From Phanerochaete sordida (taxonomy: Eukaryota > Basidiomycota > Agaricomycetes > Polyporales > Phanerochaetaceae): a stretch of DNA of 64,000 nt. Location of the stretch: the NCBI GenBank assembly GCA_019973155.2, contig BPQB01000007.1, positions 248,001-312,000 on the forward strand. The letters run 5' to 3'. Within the stretch, counting starts at the first letter, position 1. The number at the start of each line of letters is the position of its first letter. The position numbers were made by a program, and so were the translations under genes. The notes under the pieces were generated by a model, which ran no database searches, was not told the origin of the DNA, and saw only the letters and a list, made by a program, of their open reading frames with translations. Shown piece after piece: positions 11,075 to 20,319 of this stretch.

Positions 11075-13358
11075 ATGGCCTCCTCACTGAGGCCAAATCA
11101 ATACTCGGGGAGCAGTTCCTCTTCAACCTCCAGCCTCTTGTCGCCCCAGTCGCGAAGCCCGGGAGCCCAGGGCGTGCAGCCCGCCTTTGCTCAGTCGCCT
11201 CGCTCTGTATCAGTGAGCGAAGCCTCACTGGTGAGTCCTCCATACCGTGGCCGTTGGAGCGATGAGTGACCCCCCACCCAGGACGACTCTCGCTACACCG
11301 GAAAATCCGCACCGATACCACAGTCCATCTCAGACAAGGTGCGTGTCCTGAATACTGCGCGTGCTGGGCCTGTCTGACCGACCGCTAGTTCTCGCTGTCG
11401 CCGAATCCGAACGAATGGGGCGCGAACCTGTCGATAGAGTATCGGGAAGCCGATGACTTCATACATAACCCCGACCCCCGACGCGACCGAAAGAGCGACC
11501 GCGGCGGCGACTTCTTCACATACCGTGCTCTGACCAATCTTGGTTGTCTCATTGTTTTGATTGTGGGACTGCTCGCGCTCTTGTACGTTCTTCGCGCTTG
11601 CGGAGCGAGGTCCGAACTAACGCGCCCGCACAGTGCTGGATACCCAATAATCAGCCACTTCACGAAGAAAGAACAGTCGACACTGGGAGGCTTCAACCTC
11701 GGCGGTATCAACGCGTCCGGACAGGTGTGTACGCTACCAGTCTTTTGGGGAAGGTTTTGTTCACGCTTTGCAGATTCCTACTATGCCTGGTAACTGGGGT
11801 TTGGTCGACTTGGATACGCCTTCCGATGCGTACACCAAGCAGGACTACATGAACGGCAAGAACTGGCAGCTCATCTTCTCCGACGAGTTCAACGTCCCTG
11901 GGCGGTCCTTCTACCCCGGCGACGACCCGTACTGGGAGGCGGTCGATCTGCACTACTGGCAGACCAACAACTTGGAGTGGTACGATCCTGCTGCGATCAC
12001 GACTAAGGACGGCAGCTTGCAGATTACGCTCTCCCAAAAGGAAACCCATGGCCTCAACTACCAGGGCGGCATGATGTCCACCTGGAACAAGTTCTGCTTC
12101 ACCGGCGGTCTGGTCGAGACCAGCGTTGTCCTTCCCGGCATCAACAACATTGTCGGGCTCTGGCCGGCCGTATGGACGATGGGCAACCTTGGACGCGCTG
12201 GCTACGGTGCAAGTCTGGAAGGCATGGTGAGCCCCCGCCTCAGTGTCTCATGCGTTCGCGCCGAGGCTGATGCCGCTGTAGTGGCCATACACGTACGACT
12301 CGTGTGACATCGGCACCGTTGCCAACCAGTCCATGAACGGACTTCCGGTTGCCGCGACCGAGGGCGGTGATCCCAGCGAGGACGGCGTCCTGTCGTTCCT
12401 GCCCGGGCAACGTCTGTCGCGCTGTACGTGCGCCGGCGAGTCTCACCCTGGACCGGTCCACTCCGACGGAACGTACGTCGGAAGGTCTGCGCCTGAGATT
12501 GATATCTTCGAGGCACAGGTATGCACGCTCATATCCACGCGAGCCTTTTCCGTTGCTGAAGTCTCTTCTAGATCAGCGATGATGCCGGCCAAGTCTCGCA
12601 GTCTGCGCAGTGGGGTGTAAGTCTTCCTTATGTCTGATTGTCGACCGTTGCTCACATCTCTCCAGCCATTCAACGCAGGATATGAGTGGTTCAATACTAC
12701 GGACAACCTCATCATCCCCGACCCCAGCCTCACGGTCCAAAACACTTACATTGGAGGTGCCTTCCAGCAAGCTACTTCCGGTGTCACTCAGACCAGTAAG
12801 TACACCGCAGTCATCAATTTGATACTATAACTCATTTTATTTCTCCGACCTATAGACCAGGAGGCATACGAACTGACCGGGGGCCAGTTCTCTGTCTACG
12901 GCTTCCAGTATCAACCTGGTTTCGATGGCGGGGTATGTGCTGGCGACTCTGATTTATATCATGAAATGCTGATCTTTTCCCAGTACATCAGCTGGATTGC
13001 CAACGGCAAACTTGCTTGGACACTCAAGCAACCTGGTATGGCCGCAGACTCTCGCGTGGAGATTGGAGCGCGTCCTATTCCTCAAGAACCCATGTACCTC
13101 ATCGCCAATCTGGGCATGTCTCGCAACTTCGGTGAAGTCGACCTCGACCACCTCACATTCCCTACCACGATGAAGATAGACTACATTCGGGTGTACCAAG
13201 ACCCCGACCATATCAACTACGGCTGCGACCCGGACGACTTCCCGACGCAGGCCTACATCAACACTTACATCGAAGCGTATACGAACCCGAACCTCACCAC
13301 CTGGCGCAACGACTTCGGCCAGCCGTTCCCCAAGAACTCATTCTTGGGCCAGTGCTGA
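11075..13358 (+). CDS. KRE6: Beta-glucan synthesis-associated protein KRE6/SKN1 (GH16)
   Basis: Type II membrane glycoside-hydrolase-16-like protein needed for beta-1,6-glucan formation in the cell wall. The N-terminal ~120 residues are a Ser/Pro-rich cytoplasmic region (start [16 protein letters not shown]). One transmembrane segment follows ([15 protein letters not shown], around 11530-11585), then the lumenal SKN1 domain: [52 protein letters not shown]. The GH16 active-site pattern is present as APEIDIFEA, with both acidic residues. It continues with [23 protein letters not shown], and ends in the conserved [17 protein letters not shown] and [10 protein letters not shown]. About nine exons with short introns (for example near 11230, 11340, 11585, 11725, 12225, 12518, 12617, 12797, 12933). 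Length and motif order match the family, and no damage was seen. Confidence 0.95.
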
Positions 13359-14151
13359 TCGCACTCCGCCCACTCCCTATGTTGTACCACCTACACCCAT
13401 GTACCACCCCCACGCGAGGCACGCCGCTCTTCCGCTTGGTTCAGCGGCGCCAGACACACCTCTTCAGCGATCCCTCATCCTGGGATGCCTTCGACTTCAC
13501 CGCTTGTATTGCTACACTATCCTGCCGCCGGCACCTTGTGCGCGCCGGCCGCCTTTTGTCCTTCCCCTTCGCAGGCTCCGTTCATTCGGCAGCTGGGAGG
13601 TCTGTCGCATTACCTGTTCTTTTATCCATCGCTGTAGTCTCTGTGTCTCACCAAGCCTCGCTCCTCCGCCCCCGTCTTAAGTTTATTTTTCTCTGATCTC
13701 TCGGACTCTTATCCCTATCCTACCTTCTTGTAGTCTACGTACGTCGCACCCCTGCAGTTGTAGGATGCGAGAGCCTTTGCCACATATCTGCCCCTCTAAT
13801 CACCTCGCATGATAGAGCCGCAATCCCAGACGCACCATGATACCCTCATTACTGTTCGGTGTCTGCTGAGTTCTGTACCTTTTTGCTACTGTTTATGCAA
13901 ATCCACGGTGCAGAGAATCGTGCAGATGTCCCAGTCCATTGAATAGATTGAAGCGAAGTATATGAAATGTAGGCCGCGTTACAAGCGAAACGACCGCTGC
14001 CTGGCAAGTCTTGCCGCACGGACGTGTCTTCGAGACTCGAAGGGTCGCAGTGGTGCATACCGTTTTCTGGCACCTGGTTTGGCAATAAAGCAGGTATCTA
14101 TTTGAGCAGTCCTCTATTAAGGACGACGCGATCCGGATGCAACGCAACTGT
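13359..14151. other. Intergenic, convergent 3' regions
   Basis: Between the stop codons of KRE6 and the NDUFA11-like gene (793 bp). It holds pyrimidine-rich stretches and presumably both 3' UTRs. No coding frame with recognisable protein sequence, RNA gene or repeat was seen. Confidence 0.5.
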
Positions 14152-14787
14152 TCATTCCTCTGTTTGCGCTGCAGGGCTTGGTTTGGGCTGCTTGAAGAAC
14201 CGCTTTCTCCTCTCCTCCTTACTGTCCTCCGTGGATCCTGCAATCTTCCTGCCACCGTACTCTGCTGCTCCCACAGCCGCACCGAGGACGGCGCACGACG
14301 CAACGGCGGCTGGTATTGAGTGAGCTATGAACGCGGGAGGATGAGCAGGACCCTTGAAGGACGCGGAAGTGCACGCACAGCGGATGCCAGCGAGGAAGCC
14401 TGCGGCACAGCCGCCAGCAACGGTGTTCAGGGAGTCCTCCTTTTGCCTCTGGTTCGCGACCGCAGCTTCGGTGAGGGCGTACGTCGCGCCCATCGCGGCT
14501 GGGGGCAGGCGGCGGCGTCAGCGGCGGGGCGTCACGGGGGGCCCGCGCGGGCGCAGGGGCGGCGGGGCACACGCACCAAAGATCCCGATGGTCCCGCCTG
14601 TGCGCGTGAAGAAGCCGGCGGCGCCCTTGCTGTGGGTGCCGAGGGCGTTCTGCACGGCACTGACGACGGCGCCGATGCCGGCGCCCTGCAGGCCGACGGC
14701 GGCCGCGTAGCGCAGCGACGGCCGCTCCTCGTAGGTCGTGTCGGGCTCGGCGGGCGTGCTCGAGTGCAGCTGGTGCGCTTCAGCCAT
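14152..14787 (-). CDS. NADH-ubiquinone oxidoreductase NDUFA11/21.3 kDa-like subunit
   Basis: Accessory membrane subunit of respiratory complex I, Tim17-type fold. Start MAEAHQLHSSTPAEPDT at 14787; the exon runs through GAGIGAVVSAVQNAL and FTRTGGTIGIF. An intron (GTGCGT...CCCCAG) then joins to AAMGATYALTEAAVANQR, DSLNTVAGGCAAGFLAG, and SIPAAVASCAVLGAAVGA, ending with a Lys/Arg-rich tail and TGA at 14152-14154. Several short Gly/Ala-rich hydrophobic segments fit the four-helix Tim17/NDUFA11 fold. About 190 residues, as usual for the family. It shares a 201-bp divergent promoter with the EED-like gene. Confidence 0.8.
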
Positions 14788-14988
14788 GGCGGGCGGGCTG
14801 GGGCGGACGGTGGTGGGCGGATGGTGTTCAGCTCGCGAGCAGGCGGGAGGCGCGGGTGCTCGGGTGCTCGATTTGGACAGCAAGTTCACACCTCTCAACT
14901 GCCCCGGCGCGCCTGCGGCTTCGCTCATACTTCCTGCTCGCTCGGTGGCAAAGGATTGTACAGCCAGTTTCTTGTGCACTCTCACAGC

Positions 14989-17057
14989 ATGCAGATAGAC
15001 GGGCAGCCTCGTCTGTGGTACAGAGAGCCCACAACGAACTCGCCGTTCGTGCTCTCTCGGTTCGCCTGTGTTCGTCCTATCGTAAGCCTTGGATTTCAGG
15101 ACCGTTCACTGAATTCTCTTCCAGGGTAAGGACGCGCCACCGTTCACCGCGTCCGCTGCGTTCCCATGGCACATGCAATCGCTCGATGAGGACTTATTCT
15201 CTGGCCAGCTGCGCGAGGAAAACCAGGATGCATGGCGGGCAATGGTGCAAACCTGGGGCGGCAGCGTCCTGGTCGGAAGCCATGGTTGCGCTTTCATAGT
15301 GCATAAAAATGGCTCTCGTACCCACGTCAAAGTGCCTCGTCCAGGACAAGTAAGCGGCGTGTAAAACTCGCCAGACCGTTCTTAAACACTGTCGCTGCAG
15401 AAAGAACCGGATTCCACGGTGCGAGCAGTGGCATGGGTGCTGTCGAGCACAGCCATAACAGAACCTCTGGCCGTAGTCACGGCTTCGAAGTCAGTTTTTA
15501 TCTTCAATGTGACGTCAATGACCATCGTCGGCCAGCTCAGAGGACACGGCGGGGTAAGACATATCTGTCCACCAGCAACGCCTGATACCGTAATGCTCGT
15601 CGACCATGACAGGAAATCCTGTCCATCGCTGTTCACCCTCGGTGGCCACACATGTTCTTGACTACTTCTCGAGACCATTCCACAAGGTTGTACGATTTGT
15701 CGTACAAGCCGCGTGAGGTGCCGAACAATCCACCCTGGCCGCCGTCCACGAAGCCGAGCTTCGCCGGAACAGCCTTCGGTCTGCACTCATCCGAACCTGA
15801 GGGCAACGGCATCGGCCGTTGCGTCGGAGTGCTCGTCGGTGGAAGAGCCGGTGGCCATAGAGCCGCTGTATTTGCCGCGGTATACATCCTATATGTTCGT
15901 GCTGTACGTACACATCCTAACAGCAGCGCGATCGGCAGGCATGGCATCCAAGCGTGGACATCATTGCTACAGGTGGTGTACGTGACGCTGTCAGCTACAG
16001 GCCGTGCTTGGGTGCAGCTGAACGTACGTCAGATGGACCGCACAGTGAAAATCTGGCGAATACCCCAGGTCGACCACGAGAAAGTCAAAGAGGACAAGGA
16101 ACATCTTGCGAGAGAGGACAAGCCTCTGTTCAGCACTGACCTGTTGCACAAATCTAGGGTGCTTGGTATCGCTTGGTGAGTAGTCCGATTTCTCCTCAAG
16201 CTACCATCATCTCACGATTCGACAGGTTGAACAAAGATACTCTGATATCGTATGCTGCCCCAGCCCTCATGCGAAGGGAGCACGTCGAGGAGATGTATGA
16301 GGAACCGGGAGAAGGCGTGTTCACCATAAATGCTGCTAATCTCCTCGCGCTGACGCTCTCAACCCAGTGGCTGTCTGGCAGTGGTTCGGATATTCACGAT
16401 ACATCAAAGAAGGGCAGCTGCGCCCAGTAACGAGGGGTTCTATCGTGGTAAGTGCTGGTCCTCCTCCGACGTCTTGTGATAAATAACGCTCTGCCCAGGA
16501 CTATCGAAATAGTGGTATACGTGTTGTAGCTGAACAGGATGATTACATGAGATTGATTGGTGTCTATAGAATCGCTCAGGATCTATGCCCTCTACGCTCT
16601 GCCCATACAAGGCCTCAAGGTACACTTCTACATCTCACGCCATCAGCACCACGACCCGATGCTCCTGGTCCCCGACGGCAGAGTAATCCGCATATTCAAC
16701 ATCTCGCACTTCAAGTCGAAGCAGCCACCCGACTTTCCCTTCGAGCAAGGCGGAGGCAGCAAAGAAGACGACAGCACCGCACAGCTGACGGCGAAGATGT
16801 CGAATGTGGAGGTTGGCGACCAGAACAGCGAGGACGAGGCGGACGAGGTGCCCGAGGTGTACCCGCTGCCGAAGCCTGTCCCGAGGCTTTTTGACGAGGT
16901 GCCCGGGTGGACCGTCGACGTCGAGCGGGCAAGGGAGCTGCATCCGTCCATGCCGGATATCGATATGTGCGAACTCGCGTGGGGCGGGAAGGTAATGATA
17001 GGCATCGGGAAGAACGGCACGTTCTGGCAGTGGCGGCTTCGAGAGGCACAAGTCTGA
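14989..17057 (+). CDS. EED/ESC-like WD40 protein (PRC2 subunit homologue)
   Basis: WD40 propeller protein most like EED, the H3K27me3-reading core subunit of Polycomb repressive complex 2. Matching blocks in order: VRAVAWVLSSTAITEPLAVV (EED has a similar CAWTYDSNTSHPLLAVAG), then VTSMTIVGQLRGHGG (EED ...ITMQCIKHYVGHG), FLTTSRDHSTRLYDLS (EED LLSVSKDHALRLWNI), then GGRAGGHRAAVFA, DRTVKIWRIPQV (EED DHSLKLWRI), LFSTDLLHKSRVLGIAWL, and a C-terminal CELAWGGKVMIGIGKNGTFW (EED ends near SIWRWD). The likely start is ATG 14989, with a phase-0 intron at about 15082-15125 joining to GKDAPPFTASAAFPW. About eight exons, stop TGA 17055-17057. Alternative: another WD40 protein; the block order argues for EED. 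Confidence 0.65.
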
Positions 17058-17430
17058 GACCGACGGTCGTTCAATAACCGCACTGTATCACTACGCATTA
17101 CTATCTATCACCTTGCGTCGAGTTGGATTCACGCCTATGTAGATTGACACATGTAAGTATTACCTTGACGTGCACGTAGGCAACGTTGAACCCTTTCCGC
17201 ATGCTTGGTGACACTCAGTGATGGTTCCCAGTCTCGAATCATCCCGTTCTTCGAGTAGTGCTTAGACTAAAGAGTGAAAACAGTCTACGGACTCAATCCG
17301 AAATTTGAACGGCAAGGATATCAAATCCTTCCTCCGAGAGTGTCCTTATCATACACACAACCGCGCACCAACAACCATTGCTGTACAATCAGTCAGCGAT
17401 GAACAGCAGTGATATAACGACGAACACACC
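17058..17430. other. Intergenic, convergent 3' regions
   Basis: A 373-bp interval between the EED-like stop and the repeat-precursor stop. It is less GC-rich than its surroundings and is probably both 3' UTRs. Nothing else seen. Confidence 0.4.
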
Positions 17431-18171
17431 TTAGTAGTACTCGATGACACCGTCAATCGAGCGCGTCGCAATCTCCGAAGGGATCATGTTGACGTCCCGC
17501 TTCTGGTTGCCGTAGACCTGGATCACGCCGTTGGGAGACGTGGTGGCGACCTCAGCAGGGATGGTGTTCACATCTGCGGCGGCACGCTTGCTGTTGCCGT
17601 TTCCGTAGACCTGGATGACACCATTGGGGGACGTCGTCGCGACCTCTGCGGGAATAGTGTTCACGTCCGCCGCTGCACGCTTGCTGTTGCCATTGCCGTA
17701 GACCTGGATCACGCCGTTGGGCGATGTGGTAGCGACTTCCGCGGGAATGGTGTTGACGTCCGCGGCGGCACGCTTGCTGTTGCCGTTGCCGTAGACCTGG
17801 ATGACACCATTGGGAGAGGTCGTGGCCACCTCAGCGGGGATGGTGTTCACATCTGCCGCCGCGCGCTTGCTGTTGCCGTTGCCGTAAACTTGGATGACAC
17901 CGTCAGGAGACGTCGTGGCAACCTCAGCAGGGATAGTATTCACGTCGGCCGCTGCGCGCTTTGCGTAGGCGTGGATGGTGTCAAAGGGAGCGGGTTCGCG
18001 TTGCTCGAGCGCTTGGTGAGCGAGAGCGCGCTGTCATACGGTGTAAGCATTGAACAAGGGGAAGGAGACGTGTTCACTCACGCGGAGAGGCAGGGGCATG
18101 GGGATGGCCATAGCCTGTCCCGCGACGAGGGCCACAACGGCGGAGAAGAGGAGCCTGCGAACGGAGAACAT
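17431..18171 (-). CDS. Secreted KEX2-processed repeat peptide precursor (Rep1/KEP-like)
   Basis: Two exons, 18082-18171 and 17431-18030, separated by a 51-nt intron (GTGAGT...GACAG), give 229 residues. The leader MFSVRRLLFSAVVALVAGQA is a clear signal peptide with likely cleavage after AMA. A short pro-region with RR and AYAKR follows, then five tandem units. Units 1-4 are 31 residues (AAADVNTIPAEVATTSP[D/N]GVIQ... ending VYGNGNSKR). Unit 5 is 29 residues, ending VYGNQKR. A diverged C-terminal segment (DVNMIPSEIATRS, DGVIEYY) ends the protein. Each unit ends in Lys-Arg, the Kex2 cleavage site, so processing should free about five near-identical peptides of 27-29 residues. No Cys in the repeats. 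The layout fits fungal KEX2-processed repeat proteins such as the surface-active repellent Rep1 of Ustilago; peptide function here is unknown. Confidence 0.87.
17497..17955 (-). repeat. Five-unit coding tandem repeat (93 bp x4 + 87 bp)
   Basis: Four units of 93 bp and one of 87 bp, 459 bp in total, each encoding one peptide unit ending in Lys-Arg. Unit copies differ at silent third positions (for example the Val-Ile codons are written differently between units) while the peptide is almost unchanged. Confidence 0.9.
18031..18081 (-). other. Intron of the repeat precursor
   Basis: GTGAGT donor at 18081 and GACAG acceptor ending at 18031, phase 0. It separates the signal-peptide exon from the repeat exon, so units can be gained or lost without touching the secretion leader. 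Confidence 0.75.
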
Positions 18172-18510
18172 ATCTGGCTGCTGTGAACGAATGGGTGTCG
18201 GAAAGGGGAGGACTCTCAGAGCGACCGAGGAATTGGGCGTCGGTTCAACCGTTCAACTTGAGGTCGCACAGCGGCCTGGGAAAGAAACGAAGAAGCTGGA
18301 GCACGGTGAGTACGCGAACGACGGCGCGAGCGTTGCAGGGTCACTTACGAAGGAACGAGGGAGGGAAGGGTGGGTACGCAGGCAGGCGCGGTGGCCAGGT
18401 ATATGTAGGAAAAGTAAATTTAAACTGGGCGCACTCATGGATGAAATGATTCGTCGGTGGTAACCATGACAGCTGGTTGCCATGCGCACATCAGACTATC
18501 CTCGAGAACT
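18172..18510. promoter_or_regulatory. Promoter and possible 5'-UTR intron of the repeat precursor
   Basis: On the minus strand a TATA-like ACATATACC lies at about 18396-18404. Further toward the gene, a GTAAGT at 18348 and a pyrimidine-led acceptor CTTTCCCAG ending at 18276 would define a 73-nt intron in the 5' UTR. Both are pattern readings only. Confidence 0.35.
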
Positions 18511-18869
18511 ATGGGCGCTTCTCGCCACAAAGACGGCGTGCCTCGTTCCTCGGCCTCTCAGCTTGGCCCAGACGATTCCCCCGCCAATCGCAGCGACATA
18601 CCACCGAGCTCGAGCCTAGACAATGATTCCGCCGTTAGAGGCAACATTGGGAACCCCACGGTACACCCTGGGGAAATGTGGTCTGCGATCCTTACACCTT
18701 TTCGCACATTCTCTGATCTCGATATCAGTTCGTCGCCCTGTGTGCCTGTCTGTTTTCTTTCCCGCGTGCAGTTGCGTATATCAAGTATCTGCTCGCAAGT
18801 TACCATCAGGGTGACAGCGTAACCTGCGCCGCGCGTACAGCACCGGTCTTGTTACCAAGGAGGGTGTAA
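18511..18869 (+). CDS. Doubtful small hypothetical gene
   Basis: Not recognised. ATG at 18511 opens MGASRHKDGVPRSSASQL, a polar Ser/Asp/Pro-rich stretch, then GEMWSAILTPFRTFSDLDI. A possible intron (GTTCGT...GCGTGCAG, ending about 18771) would join to AYIKYLLASYHQGDSV and end PVLLPRRV with TAA at 18867-18869. The spliced product would be about 100 residues with one amphipathic or weakly hydrophobic stretch near the C-terminus. Support is only the open frame and a plausible intron, so it may be a chance ORF. Confidence 0.25.
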
Positions 18870-19229
18870 ACGATGCCTTTCGTTGACAGTCGATGGTCGT
18901 GCATGCCTGCGATTGCTATGCTGAGCGACTTCACAGACGTAACATAGCTCCAGAGCCCAAATCGTCGAGCCCGCTCTTCGCGTCGAACAGTGGAGATATG
19001 CATCGAAGGAGTATTTACGCACCCAGACTCTCGTTCGACACGTTCGAAATGAAGTATCTTCGCTGTGCATACCGGGTCTGAGTGATGTAGCGGAGGGCCA
19101 GAAGCCTCGCATGAGCCTTGACGTAGCTGTGATACTGATGTCGCGATGTTGAGAACGGCACTTATCCAATAGCATTTGCGAGTGATGTTATACAAGGATT
19201 GCATTTCCTCCCCTAGTTCAACGTCGTAT
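18870..19229. other. Intergenic, downstream of NudC
   Basis: A 360-bp stretch holding the 3' region of the NudC gene. Open frames here lack conserved sequence. Nothing else seen. Confidence 0.4.
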
Positions 19230-20119
19230 TCATGAGATCTTGGCATTCGAGAAGTCGAGCTCAGGATGCGCATCCTGGAACTTCTTTATGGTCTACAGGA
19301 CGACAAACTGGTCAGTAGAGCACAGAACTATGTGAGGGCACGATCTACCTCCATCTTCTTCATCTCGTCGGACGTGGGTTTTCCCATTTGCTGAAACAGT
19401 TGTGAGACACAATTTGGAGTAGTGAACGGCTGACTAACCTTCTGCTGGTTGTCGAACTGGAAGCTTGGATCAGCCAACAGCGTATGAGAACCCGATCCCG
19501 TGTACTCACCATCATCTTCTCAACCATGGCACTGGAACGCGCTATGAGCAAAAAGAATATAATTGACCTAAACGCGTCTTACCGAGTCTCGCCATCGAGA
19601 TCGCTCAGCCGGCTGTCTTCCGGTACGATCTTCTTGGTATCGATCTTTGGGTGGTGCGTGAGCACATTCTCCCACCACTGTTGCTGGTTGAGCTTCTCAA
19701 GGTGAACAAGGACGGTCTGCTGGTCCTCTGCACGCAATTCATCAGCTCAGATCATGAGTTCCTTGCAAGACTGTACCGACCAAGCGTCCAGGTGCTATCT
19801 TCCACCTTGATCTCCTTGCAAAGCTCGCCAGCCATGATGGGCTCTTGGCCTTTCAAGCCCACGCTAAGCTTGTTCTTCTGGATGACAACATCTAGTTGCT
19901 TCGAGCGCGTGCCCTTAGGTACAGAAATCTCTATATCGACGTCGGACAACTGCTGCTTCCAAGTGTATGGCAAGGCTGCGCGGCGTGAGCTCGCTGCCCA
20001 CATCAAATTCTGTCGAGTATACCTGCTTGCTCGGCGGCCTCCCGCTCGCGGTCGGCCTTGTCGCGAGCCTCCCTCTCCTCCTTGCTGAGGCTGTCGTAGT
20101 CGTCGCCGGTTGTCGACAT
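19230..20119 (-). CDS. NUDC: Nuclear movement protein NudC (CS domain)
   Basis: Dynein-pathway co-chaperone with a p23-like CS domain, acting in nuclear migration and protein folding. Start [18 protein letters not shown] at 20119, with a charged coiled-coil N-terminus ([13 protein letters not shown]). A short intron leads into the CS domain: [51 protein letters not shown]. The NudC C-terminal block follows: [70 protein letters not shown] and the end [13 protein letters not shown], closing at TGA 19230-19232. Five or six small exons. Size (about 190-200 residues) is normal for fungal NudC. It is divergent from the SUMO ligase gene with 200 bp between starts. Confidence 0.93.
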
Positions 20120-20319
20120 TGCAGGTTAAGGTCAAGTACGTATTCGGGCAGTTCACGTGATAGCTTCCTAGTCGGCGTCTCGTTTTCCCACGCTGCCTGA
20201 GAGAGGGTAAGCAAGGGAGAGGTCATCCTCGACGAACGTCCATCCCTGCTTCCATTCGAGGCGGACAGGCTCGACGCTCGACACCCTCCTGGCAGTGCGA
20301 CGGCTGCAGCGACTCGAAA

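Noticed and set aside
14320..15129. 269-codon plus-strand frame
   Set aside because: It overlaps the NDUFA11-like coding sequence on the other strand and the start of the EED-like gene; Gly/Arg/Ala-rich shadow without family features.
18806..19273. 155-codon minus-strand frame
   Set aside because: It runs into the NudC last exon in another frame and lacks conserved sequence.
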